64,000 nucleotides of DNA from Flavobacteriia bacterium (GTDB lineage: Bacteria > Bacteroidota > Bacteroidia > Flavobacteriales_D > Crocinitomicaceae), in NCBI GenBank assembly GCA_947450325.1, contig CANFUT010000007.1, positions 1 through 64,000 on the forward strand. The letters run 5' to 3'. Positions within the stretch are counted from its first letter, which is position 1. Every line of letters begins with the position of its first letter. The notes beneath the pieces are model-generated. The model searched no databases and had not been told where the DNA came from. It saw only the letters and a list, made by a program, of their open reading frames with translations. Both the position numbers and the translations under genes were made by a program. Below, in pieces: positions 1 to 8,236 of this stretch.

Positions 1-1842
1 CCAGCTACTATTAACGCTGGAATCGACCAAACAATTTGCGGCACTTCAACAGTTACACTAGCAGGAACGCAAGGTGGTTCAACCACTTCAGCAACTTGGA
101 GCGGAGGAACAGGAACTTTTAGTCCAAATTCGACGACTTTGAATGCATTTTACACGCCAAGTGTGGCTGAAGTAAATGCAGGAAGTGTTACACTTACCTT
201 GACATCGAACGATCCGACTGGACCATGTGGCGCTGTTTCAGATCAAGTTTTAATTACAATAAATCAACCAGCAGCAGTTAACGCAGGAATCGACCAAACG
301 ATTTGTGGAACATCTACAGTCTCACTCGCAGGAACGCAGGGTGGCACAGCGACAACTATTACTTGGAGTGGTGGAGCAGGTACTTTTAGTCCAAGTGCAA
401 CTGTATTGAATGCAACTTACACGCCAAATGCAGCAGATTTGGCAGCGGGCTCTGTAACATTGACCATCACCTCTAATGAACCTGTTGGTCCGTGTGCAGC
501 GGTTTCAGATCAAGTTTTGATCACGATGAACGCCTTGCCTATCATTTTGAGTCAAGATACGGCAATTCTTTGCTCAGGTGACAATTTGAATTATCCAATT
601 ATTACTGATGTCGTATCGAATGTTGCTTGGAATGCAACAGATAATCCAATTGTTACCGGTGAAACATTGACAGTTCAAAATTCTAATTTCATTGGTGATA
701 ATTTGGTCAATGCGACCAATAATATTGAATATGTGACTTATAATTTTGATTTGATATCATTGATAAACGGCTGTCAAAGTGAAAATCAAATATTGCTTGT
801 TCAAGTGAATCCTTTGCCAATAATCGACTCAATTGGAGATTTATTTTATTGCGACGGTGTATTGACAGATCCAATAGTTTTTGGGTCTAATTTATCAAAC
901 ACCAATTTTTCGTGGACCAACTCAAATCCTTTGATTGGATTGGCAGCAAATGGATTGGGAAATATCCCTTCTTTTACTCCAAATAATAATTCCACATCTA
1001 ATATCACAGCAATCATAACTGTTTTTCCAGAAAATGCTGGTTGCCAAAGTAGCAGTTTTGATTTCACGATAACAGTTGGACCAATTCCAAACGTAAATGT
1101 TTCGCCAGCTGGGCCTTATTGTGTGAGTAGTCCGAGTGAGAATATGATGGCAGATGCAGGGAACGGATTTTGGTCTGGACCAGGAATTGTCAATGCTGTG
1201 ACAGGAGAATTTGATCCTTCGTTTGCTAATATTGGAGTAAACATCATTACTTACACATTGAATGGAGTTTGTGGTGGCGGCAGTTCGATAGATATATTGG
1301 TTTATCCGAATCCGGAAGCTTCGTTTACCGCAGATAATTTTTCAACAACTGTTTTAGATCCCGTTTTTCATTTTGAAAACACATCAGTAAACGCGACAAC
1401 TTACATTTGGAATTTTGGCGACGGATCGAGTTCAACATTGGAAAATCCGACTCAAACTTATCCAGAAGTTATCGGTTATTATTTAGTAGAATTGATTGCG
1501 ACCAACAATTCTGGTTGTGTGGATACAGCTACTAATTTTGTCTATGTTGAAGAAGAAACGATTTTTTATGTCCCTAACGCGTTTTCTCCAGATGGAAATG
1601 AGGTGAACAATGTTTTTCAACCGGTATTTTCGGACGGTTACGATCCAGATAATTATATCTTGAGAATATTCAACCGCTGGGGAGAAGTGATTTTTGAAAC
1701 CAGCAATGTAACAGAAGGTTGGGATGGAACTTACAAAGGAGAAATGTGTCAAGACGATACCTACGTTTGGTCGATATTATTTAAAGTCGCCAATTCCGAT
1801 TTGATGTATCGCTATGAGGGACACGTTACCTTGATTAGGTAA
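1..1842 (+). CDS. C-terminal part of a large T9SS type B (gliding motility-type) surface adhesin, 5'-truncated by the window
   Basis: The frame is open from base 1, so the gene starts upstream and only about 613 residues are visible. It begins with two tandem copies of a unit of about 88 residues (bases 1-267 and 268-531, each starting near an NAGIDQTICGT motif and ending in a VSDQVLITxN strand), which look like Ig-like or adhesion repeats. These are followed by further beta-rich segments and a PKD-like domain (motif WNFGDGSS, about bases 1410-1430). The last 90 residues (from FYVPNAFSPDGNEVNN) match the type B sorting domain of gliding-associated proteins, with the usual RIFNRWGE and GWDGTYKG blocks. 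The product should be exported by the type IX system and act on or outside the cell surface. The ligand is not predictable. The DNA-level repeats make copy-number change between strains likely. Confidence 0.85.
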   Translation, partial: PATINAGIDQTICGTSTVTLAGTQGGSTTSATWSGGTGTFSPNSTTLNAFYTPSVAEVNAGSVTLTLTSNDPTGPCGAVSDQVLITINQPAAVNAGIDQTICGTSTVSLAGTQGGTATTITWSGGAGTFSPSATVLNATYTPNAADLAAGSVTLTITSNEPVGPCAAVSDQVLITMNALPIILSQDTAILCSGDNLNYPIITDVVSNVAWNATDNPIVTGETLTVQNSNFIGDNLVNATNNIEYVTYNFDLISLINGCQSENQILLVQVNPLPIIDSIGDLFYCDGVLTDPIVFGSNLSNTNFSWTNSNPLIGLAANGLGNIPSFTPNNNSTSNITAIITVFPENAGCQSSSFDFTITVGPIPNVNVSPAGPYCVSSPSENMMADAGNGFWSGPGIVNAVTGEFDPSFANIGVNIITYTLNGVCGGGSSIDILVYPNPEASFTADNFSTTVLDPVFHFENTSVNATTYIWNFGDGSSSTLENPTQTYPEVIGYYLVELIATNNSGCVDTATNFVYVEEETIFYVPNAFSPDGNEVNNVFQPVFSDGYDPDNYILRIFNRWGEVIFETSNVTEGWDGTYKGEMCQDDTYVWSILFKVANSDLMYRYEGHVTLIR

Positions 1843-1857
1843 AACAAATTTTCAATT

Positions 1858-2373
1858 TTATTTTTTCATTTTCTCAATTAAAGAGGTTGTTGAAAATCCT
1901 TGTTCCAACTCCACTACTTGAACAGTTCCATTATTTTTACGAACAAAATCAGAACCCACAATGTATTTTTTATTGTTTGGGTCGGTTTCATTGGCATCGT
2001 AATCAGCTCCTTTGACCAGCACATCAGGATTCAAAAACTCAATAATTTCCTTTGGCGTTTCAGCATCGAAAATGACGACTAAATCAATGAATCCCAAACC
2101 TGCCAAAACGATGGCTCTCGAATCTTCTGGATTGATTGGTCGCTCAGGACTTTTGTTTTGATTTCTAACAGATTGATCTGAATTCAAGGCAACTATCATT
2201 TTATTGCCCATTTCGGCAGCTTTCGCTAAATAGACGACGTGTCCTTGGTGCAGAATGTCGAAACAGCCGTTGGTGAAAACAACTTTATCGCCTTTAAATT
2301 TCCAGCTATTGATCAATAATTGCGCTTCTCGTGCATCAACTATTTTCGCTTTCAAGTAATTCAATCTCGACAT
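1858..2373 (-). CDS. rfaE2: D-glycero-beta-D-manno-heptose 1-phosphate adenylyltransferase (RfaE domain II)
   Basis: The 171-residue protein is a stand-alone cytidylyltransferase-like nucleotidyltransferase matching the second domain of HldE. TNGCFDILHQGH near residues 34-45 holds the nucleotide-binding HxGH motif (H42, H45), and the FLNPDVLVKGADY and SDFVRKNNGTVQ blocks are those of the heptose adenylyltransferase family. It should transfer AMP to heptose 1-phosphate to make ADP-heptose for lipopolysaccharide, in the cytoplasm. The first 38 nt overlap the end of the upstream flippase-like gene, and panD lies just before that, so the three are probably co-transcribed. A glycerol-3-phosphate cytidylyltransferase role is the main alternative but fits the C-terminal blocks less well. 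Confidence 0.85.
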   Translation of the reverse strand: MSRLNYLKAKIVDAREAQLLINSWKFKGDKVVFTNGCFDILHQGHVVYLAKAAEMGNKMIVALNSDQSVRNQNKSPERPINPEDSRAIVLAGLGFIDLVVIFDAETPKEIIEFLNPDVLVKGADYDANETDPNNKKYIVGSDFVRKNNGTVQVVELEQGFSTTSLIEKMKK

Positions 2374-3382
2374 CTTCTTTGTTGTAATTCTTTGGCAACA
2401 TTACCAAAGACAATAATCCTAAAATAATCAATAGTAAAGTTTGCGAAATCCAAATAATCATGCCTAATGCTTTGCCTGTTGCACTTGCATTTGAATCATT
2501 TGCACCCAAGAAAAAAGTCACTGCAATCCCAACTAAAAGAGGGAACGAACCGATGCCGCCATTGGTGAAAGTGATTCCCAATGAACCCGCGATAAATGCC
2601 AGTAAAATTCCCTCCAATGGGAAATCTTTGGTTTGTTCCAAACTCAAAAACGGAATCGCAAAATAGACCACGTACAAAACCCAAATCGCCACTGTTTGAC
2701 TAAAATAAGCCCAAGGATTTTTCGATTTAAAAATGGAGAACAATCCAGCGAAAACATCTTTGACAAATCCGATTATTTTATTTCTCAAGGCTTTTTTGAA
2801 TGCCATTAAAGCAATTAGTCCGAGAAAACCAAGACCAAGAACACCATAAATGACTATTTTCCAAGGAAAACCGTTACTTACATTTTCCGATGGTGAAAAG
2901 GTGGTTTTGATTTCGTCGAAAATCTTCACGAAATTGTCATATCCCAAAATGGCTGTAAGCGCTGCGACAGATGCCAACATGATTAAATCAACGGCTCTTT
3001 CCGCTAAAATGGTACCAAACGATTTTGAAAAAGGAACGCCATCAGAACGAAAAAGCATGGCTGCGCGAGAAGCTTCACCAGCGCGAGGAATGGTAAGATT
3101 TACAATGTATCCAATCATCATCGCATGGTAGCGATTCCAAAATTTGGTTTTGTATCCCATCGGCTCGAGGACATATTTCCAGCGATATGCCCGCAAAAGA
3201 AATGCGCCAAAACTTAAAATCAACGAAAGGAAAATCCAGAAATAATTGGCGTTTTTGAGTGCCTTGTAAAAACCATCCAGTTCTTTTTCCGACATGTTAT
3301 CGAAAAAATACCAAATCAAATAAACTCCCAATAAAAGTGGCAATACAATTTTTAGTAAACCAATTATTGAGAATTTTTTCAT
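2336..3382 (-). CDS. Flippase-like integral membrane protein (UPF0104 / LPG synthetase transmembrane-domain family)
   Basis: A 348-residue protein with about eight hydrophobic segments. It resembles the membrane domain of lysylphosphatidylglycerol synthases (UPF0104): the RAYRWKYVLEPMGY segment near residues 64-77, the NLTIPRAGEASRAAML motif near 95-110, and a late GSLGITFTNGGIGSFPLLVG stretch are family hallmarks. There is no catalytic aminoacyl-transferase domain, so a transport or flippase role at the inner membrane is possible but unproven. Its ATG shares one base with the panD stop codon and its 3' end overlaps rfaE2, pointing to tight translational coupling. The link to ADP-heptose synthesis suggests an envelope role; this is inference. 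Confidence 0.8.
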   Translation of the reverse strand: MKKFSIIGLLKIVLPLLLGVYLIWYFFDNMSEKELDGFYKALKNANYFWIFLSLILSFGAFLLRAYRWKYVLEPMGYKTKFWNRYHAMMIGYIVNLTIPRAGEASRAAMLFRSDGVPFSKSFGTILAERAVDLIMLASVAALTAILGYDNFVKIFDEIKTTFSPSENVSNGFPWKIVIYGVLGLGFLGLIALMAFKKALRNKIIGFVKDVFAGLFSIFKSKNPWAYFSQTVAIWVLYVVYFAIPFLSLEQTKDFPLEGILLAFIAGSLGITFTNGGIGSFPLLVGIAVTFFLGANDSNASATGKALGMIIWISQTLLLIILGLLSLVMLPKNYNKEDVEIELLESENS

Positions 3383-3732
3383 CAGTCGATTAGATTAGTT
3401 TCTTCATTTGGGAAAACCAAACAAGGTTTGAAAGATTTTGCTTCTTCAAATTCCATATATCCATAACCAATGATGATGATGATATCACCCATCGCCACAC
3501 GTCTCGCAGCAGGACCATTCAAACAAATCGTACCAGATTTTCTGTCACCTTTGATTACATAAGTCTCAAAACGCTCTCCATTATTGATGTTCACGATTTG
3601 CACTTTCTCACCTTCAATGACATTGGCTGCTTCCATTAAATCTTCATCAATGGTAATGCTACCAATATAATTTAGATCTGCTTGCGTTACTTTAACTCGG
3701 TGAATTTTGGATTTTACTACTTGAATCAACAT
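3382..3732 (-). CDS. panD: Aspartate 1-decarboxylase
   Basis: At 116 residues the length is typical. The self-cleavage site Gly24-Ser25 (in NYIGSITID) generates the pyruvoyl cofactor from Ser25. [26 protein letters not shown] matches the family core. The enzyme makes beta-alanine from aspartate for pantothenate and coenzyme A synthesis in the cytoplasm. It is the first gene of a three-gene run with the flippase-like protein and rfaE2. A TAnnTTTG-type -7 box (TAACTTTG) lies on the minus strand at 3760-3753, about 20 bases before the start codon. Confidence 0.95.
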   Translation of the reverse strand: MLIQVVKSKIHRVKVTQADLNYIGSITIDEDLMEAANVIEGEKVQIVNINNGERFETYVIKGDRKSGTICLNGPAARRVAMGDIIIIIGYGYMEFEEAKSFKPCLVFPNEETNLID

Positions 3733-3752
3733 TGTTACTATAATATAGAGTG

Positions 3753-3760
3753 CAAAGTTA
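3753..3760 (-). promoter_or_regulatory. -7 promoter box for panD
   Basis: On the minus strand this reads TAACTTTG, followed by C, an exact match to the Bacteroidota -7 consensus TAnnTTTG. It lies 20 bases before the panD start codon. The -33 element is not clear. Assigned by pattern only. Confidence 0.5.
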
Positions 3761-3794
3761 GGTAAAATAATATTTTAAATTGTTTTTTTTGAGA

Positions 3795-3970
3795 AGACAT
3801 AAGATGAAAGACATTAGACCTAAGACGTTAGACCTAAGACATTAGATCTAAGATAATAGAAATCAGACTATAACTTTAAATTTTTTTCAAAAATCTAAAA
3901 GTTTCTTAGAAACAGCAATAATCTAGTCTAATAGTTGCATAGCAACGGTTCTAATGTCTATTGTCTAATA
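3795..3970. repeat. Intergenic inverted repeat built of heptad words (AGACnnn / GTCTnnn)
   Basis: This fills most of the 340-bp divergent gap between panD and the ZIP gene. The left arm (about 3795-3872) is a tandem run of 7-nt words starting AGAC or AGAT, for example AGACATT, AGACCTA, AGACGTT, AGACCTA, AGACATT. The right arm (about 3921-3970) carries the complementary words GTCTAAT, GTCTATT and GTCTAATA. Folded as RNA or cruciform, the arms would pair imperfectly. The rest of the gap is AT-rich and holds the panD and ZIP promoters; no gene is seen in it. Confidence 0.7.
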
Positions 3971-4003
3971 GCGAAGCGGGTCTTTTTTAGATTCATCTAA
4001 CTT

Positions 4004-4038
4004 TTTGAGTTTTACGAACAATATTATGCTTATTTTTG
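4004..4038 (+). promoter_or_regulatory. Candidate promoter of the ZIP transporter gene
   Basis: TTTG at 4004-4007 as a -33 element and TATTTTTG at 4031-4038 as a -7 box, separated by 23 bases, fit the Bacteroidota promoter pattern at the long end of the spacing range. A second weaker box, TTAATTTG, lies at 4061-4068, too close to the start codon unless the mRNA is nearly leaderless. Confidence 0.4.
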
Positions 4039-4075
4039 TTTGCATTTCGCAAGATTTGATTTAATTTGAAAATTG

Positions 4076-4900
4076 ATGAAAGAACTAGTTGCATTTTTTA
4101 CGAGAATTGATCCTGTTTATGCTGCTTTGATTGCAACCACTTTTACATGGTTGGTTACTGCAGCTGGGGCGGCTTTGGTGTTTTTATTTAAGACGATGCA
4201 CCGCGCCGTTTTGGATGGAATGTTAGGTTTTACAGGTGGGGTGATGGTAGCGGCGAGTTTTTGGTCCTTGCTGAATCCAGCGATTGAAATGTCTGAAAAA
4301 ATGTATCCCACGATGTCGTGGATGCCCGCCGCAGTTGGATTTTTCTTAGGTGCCATGTTTCTTTTTGGTTTAGACAAAGTAATGCCACACTTGCACTTGA
4401 ATTTTGCGGAAGACGAAAAAGAAGGCAAGAAAACGCAATTACATAAATCTACTTTGCTTGTTTTGGCCATCACATTGCACAACATTCCAGAAGGTTTGGC
4501 TGTGGGTGTTTTGTTTGGTGCCGCAGGTTTAGGTATTGATGGCGCAACCATTCCAGCGGCAATCGCTTTGGCAATTGGTATCGGAATTCAAAATTTCCCA
4601 GAAGGTTTTGCCGTTGCAATGCCTTTGAGACGCATTGGTTTCAGCAGAACAAAAAGTTTTTGGTACGGACAATTGTCTGCCGTCGTTGAGCCCATTGCAG
4701 GAGTAATTGGCGCTGTGGCCGTAATCTACATGCAACCCATTTTACCTTTCGCTCTTGCTTTCGCAGCCGGCGCCATGATTTTTGTGGTTGTCGAAGAAGT
4801 TGTGCCCGAAACCCAAAGAGACAAATACACAGACATCGCCGTACTCGGATTTATCGGTGGATTTTTGGTGATGATGATTTTGGATGTGGCTTTGGGGTAG
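4076..4900 (+). CDS. ZIP family divalent metal transporter (GufA/ZupT type)
   Basis: A 274-residue membrane protein with about eight transmembrane segments and the two signature metal-binding helices of ZIP transporters: LHNIPEGLAVGV near residues 134-145 and QNFPEGFAVAMPLR near 172-185. A short charged loop (EDEKEGKK, around residue 115) follows a His-containing HLHLNF segment. It should import Zn2+, Fe2+ or Mn2+ across the inner membrane; the substrate cannot be told from sequence. ATG at 4076 is chosen over the in-frame TTG at 4073. It appears to be monocistronic. Confidence 0.9.
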   Translation: MKELVAFFTRIDPVYAALIATTFTWLVTAAGAALVFLFKTMHRAVLDGMLGFTGGVMVAASFWSLLNPAIEMSEKMYPTMSWMPAAVGFFLGAMFLFGLDKVMPHLHLNFAEDEKEGKKTQLHKSTLLVLAITLHNIPEGLAVGVLFGAAGLGIDGATIPAAIALAIGIGIQNFPEGFAVAMPLRRIGFSRTKSFWYGQLSAVVEPIAGVIGAVAVIYMQPILPFALAFAAGAMIFVVVEEVVPETQRDKYTDIAVLGFIGGFLVMMILDVALG

Positions 4901-5035
4901 GAGATTTTTCAAATCTTTAGTGATATGGTAAAATTTTCAGTTATTGATGTTTATTTAACTGAAATCAATATATTTATGGGAAAATTTTGGTGTATTATGG
5001 TACATTAAACCTTCGGAAAAGGCTAAATTGCTAAA

Positions 5036-6553
5036 ATGAAATTTATAATCTTATTTTTTCTGTTTATATTATGTTCATCAAGATTACTTGGGCAATATGT
5101 TTTTGAGAAACAATTTTATAGCTCAACTAATAATTCAGAAAATGAATTTAGCAGAGCAAATGCTGTAATTCAAACATCAGATAGTAATTTTTTATTTGTT
5201 GGAACAGGAGCAAATACGTCTAAAATGTCAGCTATTAAATCGGACAAATATGGTAACATTATTTGGCAATATTCAGAAGATTTTAATGATTACAATATTC
5301 ATTATTTTAATGACATTATCGAAAGTAATGATAATAATTTCATAATAGGTGCAACTGTAGCTGATTCAATAGTTGGTTTTTCAAATGCCGGGATTTTAAA
5401 GCTTGACAAAAATACAGGAGATACAATTTGGCTTAAAACTTATGGTATAAATACTTCATCTGAATACTGTTACAGTATCAAGAAAACGACAAACAATGGT
5501 TATGTTTTCAGTGGTGTACGTTACTCTATCGACAGTCTAAATGTCATGCAAAGTGATGTCTATCTTGTCAAAACTGACAGTTTAGGTAATCTTGAGTGGG
5601 AAAAAACTTTTGGTGGAGCAAAATATGAATGGGGACAATCTATAGAATTAACAGACGATGGAGGGTATATGATATTAGGTATAACTACAACCTTTGGTGC
5701 TGGAGGAGTAGATATGTATTGTATAAAAACAGATAGTGTTGGAAATCTTCTTTGGGAAAAAACTTTTGGCAGTTATTGGGATGATTACGGTTTATCCATT
5801 TGTAAATTACAAGATGGGAATTTCGCTCTAGTTGGAAATACTCATTTAAATTCCACAAAAATTGCAGCAAATATTATAAAAATAAACCCCGAAGGAGAAA
5901 TAATTTGGCAAAAGAAATTCGTTGGAAATTATGATGCTCAGGAATTTACTGGGGTTAAACAATCAACAAATGGAGAGCTTGTTTTATGTGGAAATTCTCA
6001 ATCAGACACTGTTAAAAGTAGCTACTATGGATTAGTAAAACTTTTAAATGAAAACGATGGAAGTGTTATTTGGGAACGTCAATACAGCTATATTGACAAA
6101 GATTCTACAGATCATTATTTTTATGGAATGGACTTGTGTAATGATGGAGGTTTTGTTTTTGCAGGTATGACTCGCAACTGGAATCAAGGCGAAGGTCCAG
6201 GAAACGCCATGTGGGTAGTCAAAACTGACTGCATGGGCAACGACAGCATTTGGGGCAATGCCGCTTGTCCGATAAAAACCGATACACCAGATACACCAAT
6301 TCTTTTCAACCTCTACCCAAACCCTTCCACAGGCGCAGTAACTTTAGATTATTTCGTCCCGCAAAATTCCCAAAATCAAAGTATTTCTTTCTACGACGCC
6401 ACAGGAAAATTGGTGCAGAAAGTTGATTTTACGGGCGAAGGTCAAATTCAGTTGAACATTGATTGCAGTGGGTTTTCGAATGGGGTTTATCAATGTGTGT
6501 TGGTTTCGGATGGGGAGGTGTTGCAGCAGGGGAAGTTGGTTGTGATAAAGTGA
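5036..6553 (+). CDS. Secreted T9SS type A sorting-domain protein with repeated WxKTFGG-type beta units
   Basis: The 505-residue protein begins with a signal peptide (about residues 1-19, ending RLLGQ). The body has repeated units with the pattern DGGY..G.T...G..D.Y.IKTDS.GNLLWEKTFGG, a common Bacteroidota extracellular repeat that probably folds as a beta-propeller. The last 75 residues (from FNLYPNPSTGAVTLDY, ending KLVVIK) are a type A T9SS sorting domain, so the protein should be exported and anchored or released at the surface. No catalytic motif was seen. The function is unknown. It stands alone between ZIP and the lipid kinase gene. Confidence 0.85.
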   Translation: MKFIILFFLFILCSSRLLGQYVFEKQFYSSTNNSENEFSRANAVIQTSDSNFLFVGTGANTSKMSAIKSDKYGNIIWQYSEDFNDYNIHYFNDIIESNDNNFIIGATVADSIVGFSNAGILKLDKNTGDTIWLKTYGINTSSEYCYSIKKTTNNGYVFSGVRYSIDSLNVMQSDVYLVKTDSLGNLEWEKTFGGAKYEWGQSIELTDDGGYMILGITTTFGAGGVDMYCIKTDSVGNLLWEKTFGSYWDDYGLSICKLQDGNFALVGNTHLNSTKIAANIIKINPEGEIIWQKKFVGNYDAQEFTGVKQSTNGELVLCGNSQSDTVKSSYYGLVKLLNENDGSVIWERQYSYIDKDSTDHYFYGMDLCNDGGFVFAGMTRNWNQGEGPGNAMWVVKTDCMGNDSIWGNAACPIKTDTPDTPILFNLYPNPSTGAVTLDYFVPQNSQNQSISFYDATGKLVQKVDFTGEGQIQLNIDCSGFSNGVYQCVLVSDGEVLQQGKLVVIK

Positions 6554-6563
6554 TTACAATTTT

Positions 6564-6703
6564 CCTCCCCCTCAATCCCCCTCCAAAGGGGGAACTATAT
6601 AAAACTTTCAATTTTTTTAAAATGTAAATTATTAACTATAAAATTAAATTCTAAATTTTGAGGTAATTCGTTTTCCCCCTTCGGAGGGGGACCAAGGGGG
6701 AGG
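6564..6703. repeat. Inverted repeat with long C and G runs
   Basis: Two arms flank an AT-rich core. The left arm at 6564-6594 has the order CCTCCCCCT, CCCCCTCC, GGGGG; the right arm at 6675-6703 has CCCCC, GGAGGGGG, AGGGGGAGG. Each arm can form its own small hairpin (CCCCCTCC with GGGGG, spaced by AAA or TTC) and the arms can also pair with each other. The GC-rich tracts stand out in an AT-rich genome. From memory, similar C/G-run elements are frequent between genes in Bacteroidota. It lies just after the T9SS gene and may act in transcription termination. The remainder of the gap 6554-6883 has a short heptad-word repeat at 6735-6785 and no gene. Confidence 0.6.
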
Positions 6704-6734
6704 ACCTTTTCCGAAAAACTTAGAACCATTCTTC

Positions 6735-6785
6735 AGACCTCAAGACAATTAGAAAAGTCTTCGGTCTCGAGTCTAATGTCTCAAA
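6735..6785. repeat. Short heptad-word inverted repeat
   Basis: The left arm has words starting AGAC (AGACCTCA, AGACAATT). The right arm is a perfect 7-nt-period run with GTCT heads: GTCTTCG, GTCTCGA, GTCTAAT, GTCTCAA. It shares its vocabulary with the elements at 3795-3970, 8173-8236 and 51561-51662. Confidence 0.55.
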
Positions 6786-6883
6786 TAAAACACTTTTCTT
6801 AATTTTTTCCGTACGTTTGATAATCAAATCAATCATCAATGAGAGCAAATCATTTTACCTCCGTGAATTCGGAAATTTATTAA

Positions 6884-7819
6884 TTGAAGGTGGAAGATAA
6901 CAAGCGAACCGATAATAGCACTTTAAAAAAAGTTGTTGCCATTGTCAACGGTAGTAAAAAATTGTGCGCTGTGGTCAAGGAGACTTTTGCCTTTTTCGAA
7001 AAAAATCCAGATTATCAATTAGAAATTCAATTTTCGAACTACCAGAAACACGCGTCGATTTTGGCACGTGAAACACAAAATGTCAATACAGATATTGTGG
7101 TTGTTGCGGGCGGAGATGGTACTTTCCATGAAGTAATCAATGGTTTTGATTACGCGCAACCAATTCCCAAACTGATTTTAATTGCTGCAGGCACAGGAAA
7201 TGATTTCCTCTTGGGCAAAAAGCAACAATTTTCAGTCGAAAAAATGGTTGATTGCTTGAAAAATGAAATTTGGCAAAAGAACGATTTGATTCAGATTCAA
7301 ACCGATGATCAAACGCATTACAGTTTAAATATCGCTGATATTGGATTTGGTGGATATGTGATTCATTTGTTGAACAAACAAAGAAAAATCAAGATTACAG
7401 GTAAATTTTCCTACGCTTTGGCGATTTTACGGGCTTTTATCACTTTCAAAATACCAGTGTTGCGTTATCAATTTGGAGAAACAAAAAAGGAAGGAAAACA
7501 CTTGATGATTGCCATTTGCAACGGTTCTGTTTTTGGCAATGGCTTGACAATTAATCCAGAAGCAAAAAGTACTGATGGCGTTTTACATATCACAACGATT
7601 GGAAATGTTTCGGTGATCGATTACTTAAAACAATTGCCAAAATTGAAATCAGCAACGAAAATTGTGCATCCAGAAGTAGCGTATCACCTTTGTGAAAAAG
7701 GAAGAATCGAAGTGCTTTCAGGCAAAGCCTATCTCGAAGCAGACGGCGAAATCATCGAAATCGGGAATCAAGTTGATTTTGAAATCAAGAAAAATGCGGT
7801 TGAGATTATGATTTTTTAG
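6884..7819 (+). CDS. Diacylglycerol kinase / YegS-type lipid kinase family protein
   Basis: The 311-residue protein has the diacylglycerol kinase catalytic domain: VVVAGGDGTFHEVING (GGDGT nucleotide loop, near residues 74-89) and LILIAAGTGNDFLLGK near 103-118. It should phosphorylate a lipid or sphingoid substrate at the membrane surface; the exact substrate is unknown. The start is unusual. The codon before 6884 is an in-frame TAA, and no ATG follows until deep in the domain, so translation must begin at TTG 6884 or GTG 6890. The region KKVVAIVNGSKK, where the fold begins, comes just after. It is monocistronic, followed by a strong hairpin at 7892-7925. Confidence 0.88.
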   Translation: MKVEDNKRTDNSTLKKVVAIVNGSKKLCAVVKETFAFFEKNPDYQLEIQFSNYQKHASILARETQNVNTDIVVVAGGDGTFHEVINGFDYAQPIPKLILIAAGTGNDFLLGKKQQFSVEKMVDCLKNEIWQKNDLIQIQTDDQTHYSLNIADIGFGGYVIHLLNKQRKIKITGKFSYALAILRAFITFKIPVLRYQFGETKKEGKHLMIAICNGSVFGNGLTINPEAKSTDGVLHITTIGNVSVIDYLKQLPKLKSATKIVHPEVAYHLCEKGRIEVLSGKAYLEADGEIIEIGNQVDFEIKKNAVEIMIF

Positions 7820-7891
7820 GTTTTTGGAAATCAATTACAAGTGCATTTGAAATTACTGTTGTGAAAACAATCTTCTTTTAAAATTCAATTT

Positions 7892-7925
7892 GTTCTTTCT
7901 TTTACCTTGATGTAAAAGAAAGAAC
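7892..7925. terminator. Perfect 14-bp stem hairpin after the lipid kinase gene, with a downstream tail found in Bacteroidota intergenic repeats
   Basis: The arms 7892-7905 (GTTCTTTCTTTTAC) and 7912-7925 are exact reverse complements around the 6-base loop CTTGAT. No long T run follows; instead the tail has ACATCAAGGCT. From memory, hairpins with a CTTGAT loop and an ATCAAGGC tail are dispersed repeats in many Bacteroidota. It could terminate transcription or stabilise the 3' end. The rest of the gap 7820-8233 is non-coding apart from the heptad repeat at 8173-8236. Confidence 0.55.
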
Positions 7926-8172
7926 CAAAGAAAACATCAAGGCTACGCAATCAAAGCTATAAAATTCAAATACTTGACTAAACAAAAGTAAACTCGCATT
8001 TGAGTTGATTGTTGGTCTTTGAGTTTTTCGTTTTGCTCAGACAGTACTTTTGTTTGGTCGTCAAGCATTGGGAATTTTATTTAACGCTTTTATTGCTGAG
8101 GCCGAGGAACGTGGTAATACATAGGATTTTCTCTCAATTCTAGAAGAAGATGATTGACGGTCAAAGTAAAAA

Positions 8173-8236
8173 TTAGACTTGGAGACCACTAGAAAAGTCC
8201 ATAGTCTAATGTCTAATGTCTGTAGTCTTAAGTCTA
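8173..8236. repeat. Heptad-word inverted repeat at the 3' end of the DUF2480 gene
   Basis: The right arm from about 8202 has an exact period of 7 with GTCT heads: GTCTAAT, GTCTAAT, GTCTGTA, GTCTTAA, GTCTA. The left arm holds the complementary AGAC words (TTAGACTT, GGAGACCA) before AGAAAAGTCC. It lies between convergent genes and runs a few bases into the DUF2480 coding end. It may serve as a bidirectional 3'-end structure. Confidence 0.6.

Noticed and set aside
4117-4551. 144-codon open frame antisense to the ZIP gene
   Set aside because: It lies fully inside a well-supported gene, has no family resemblance and its composition reflects the complementary strand.
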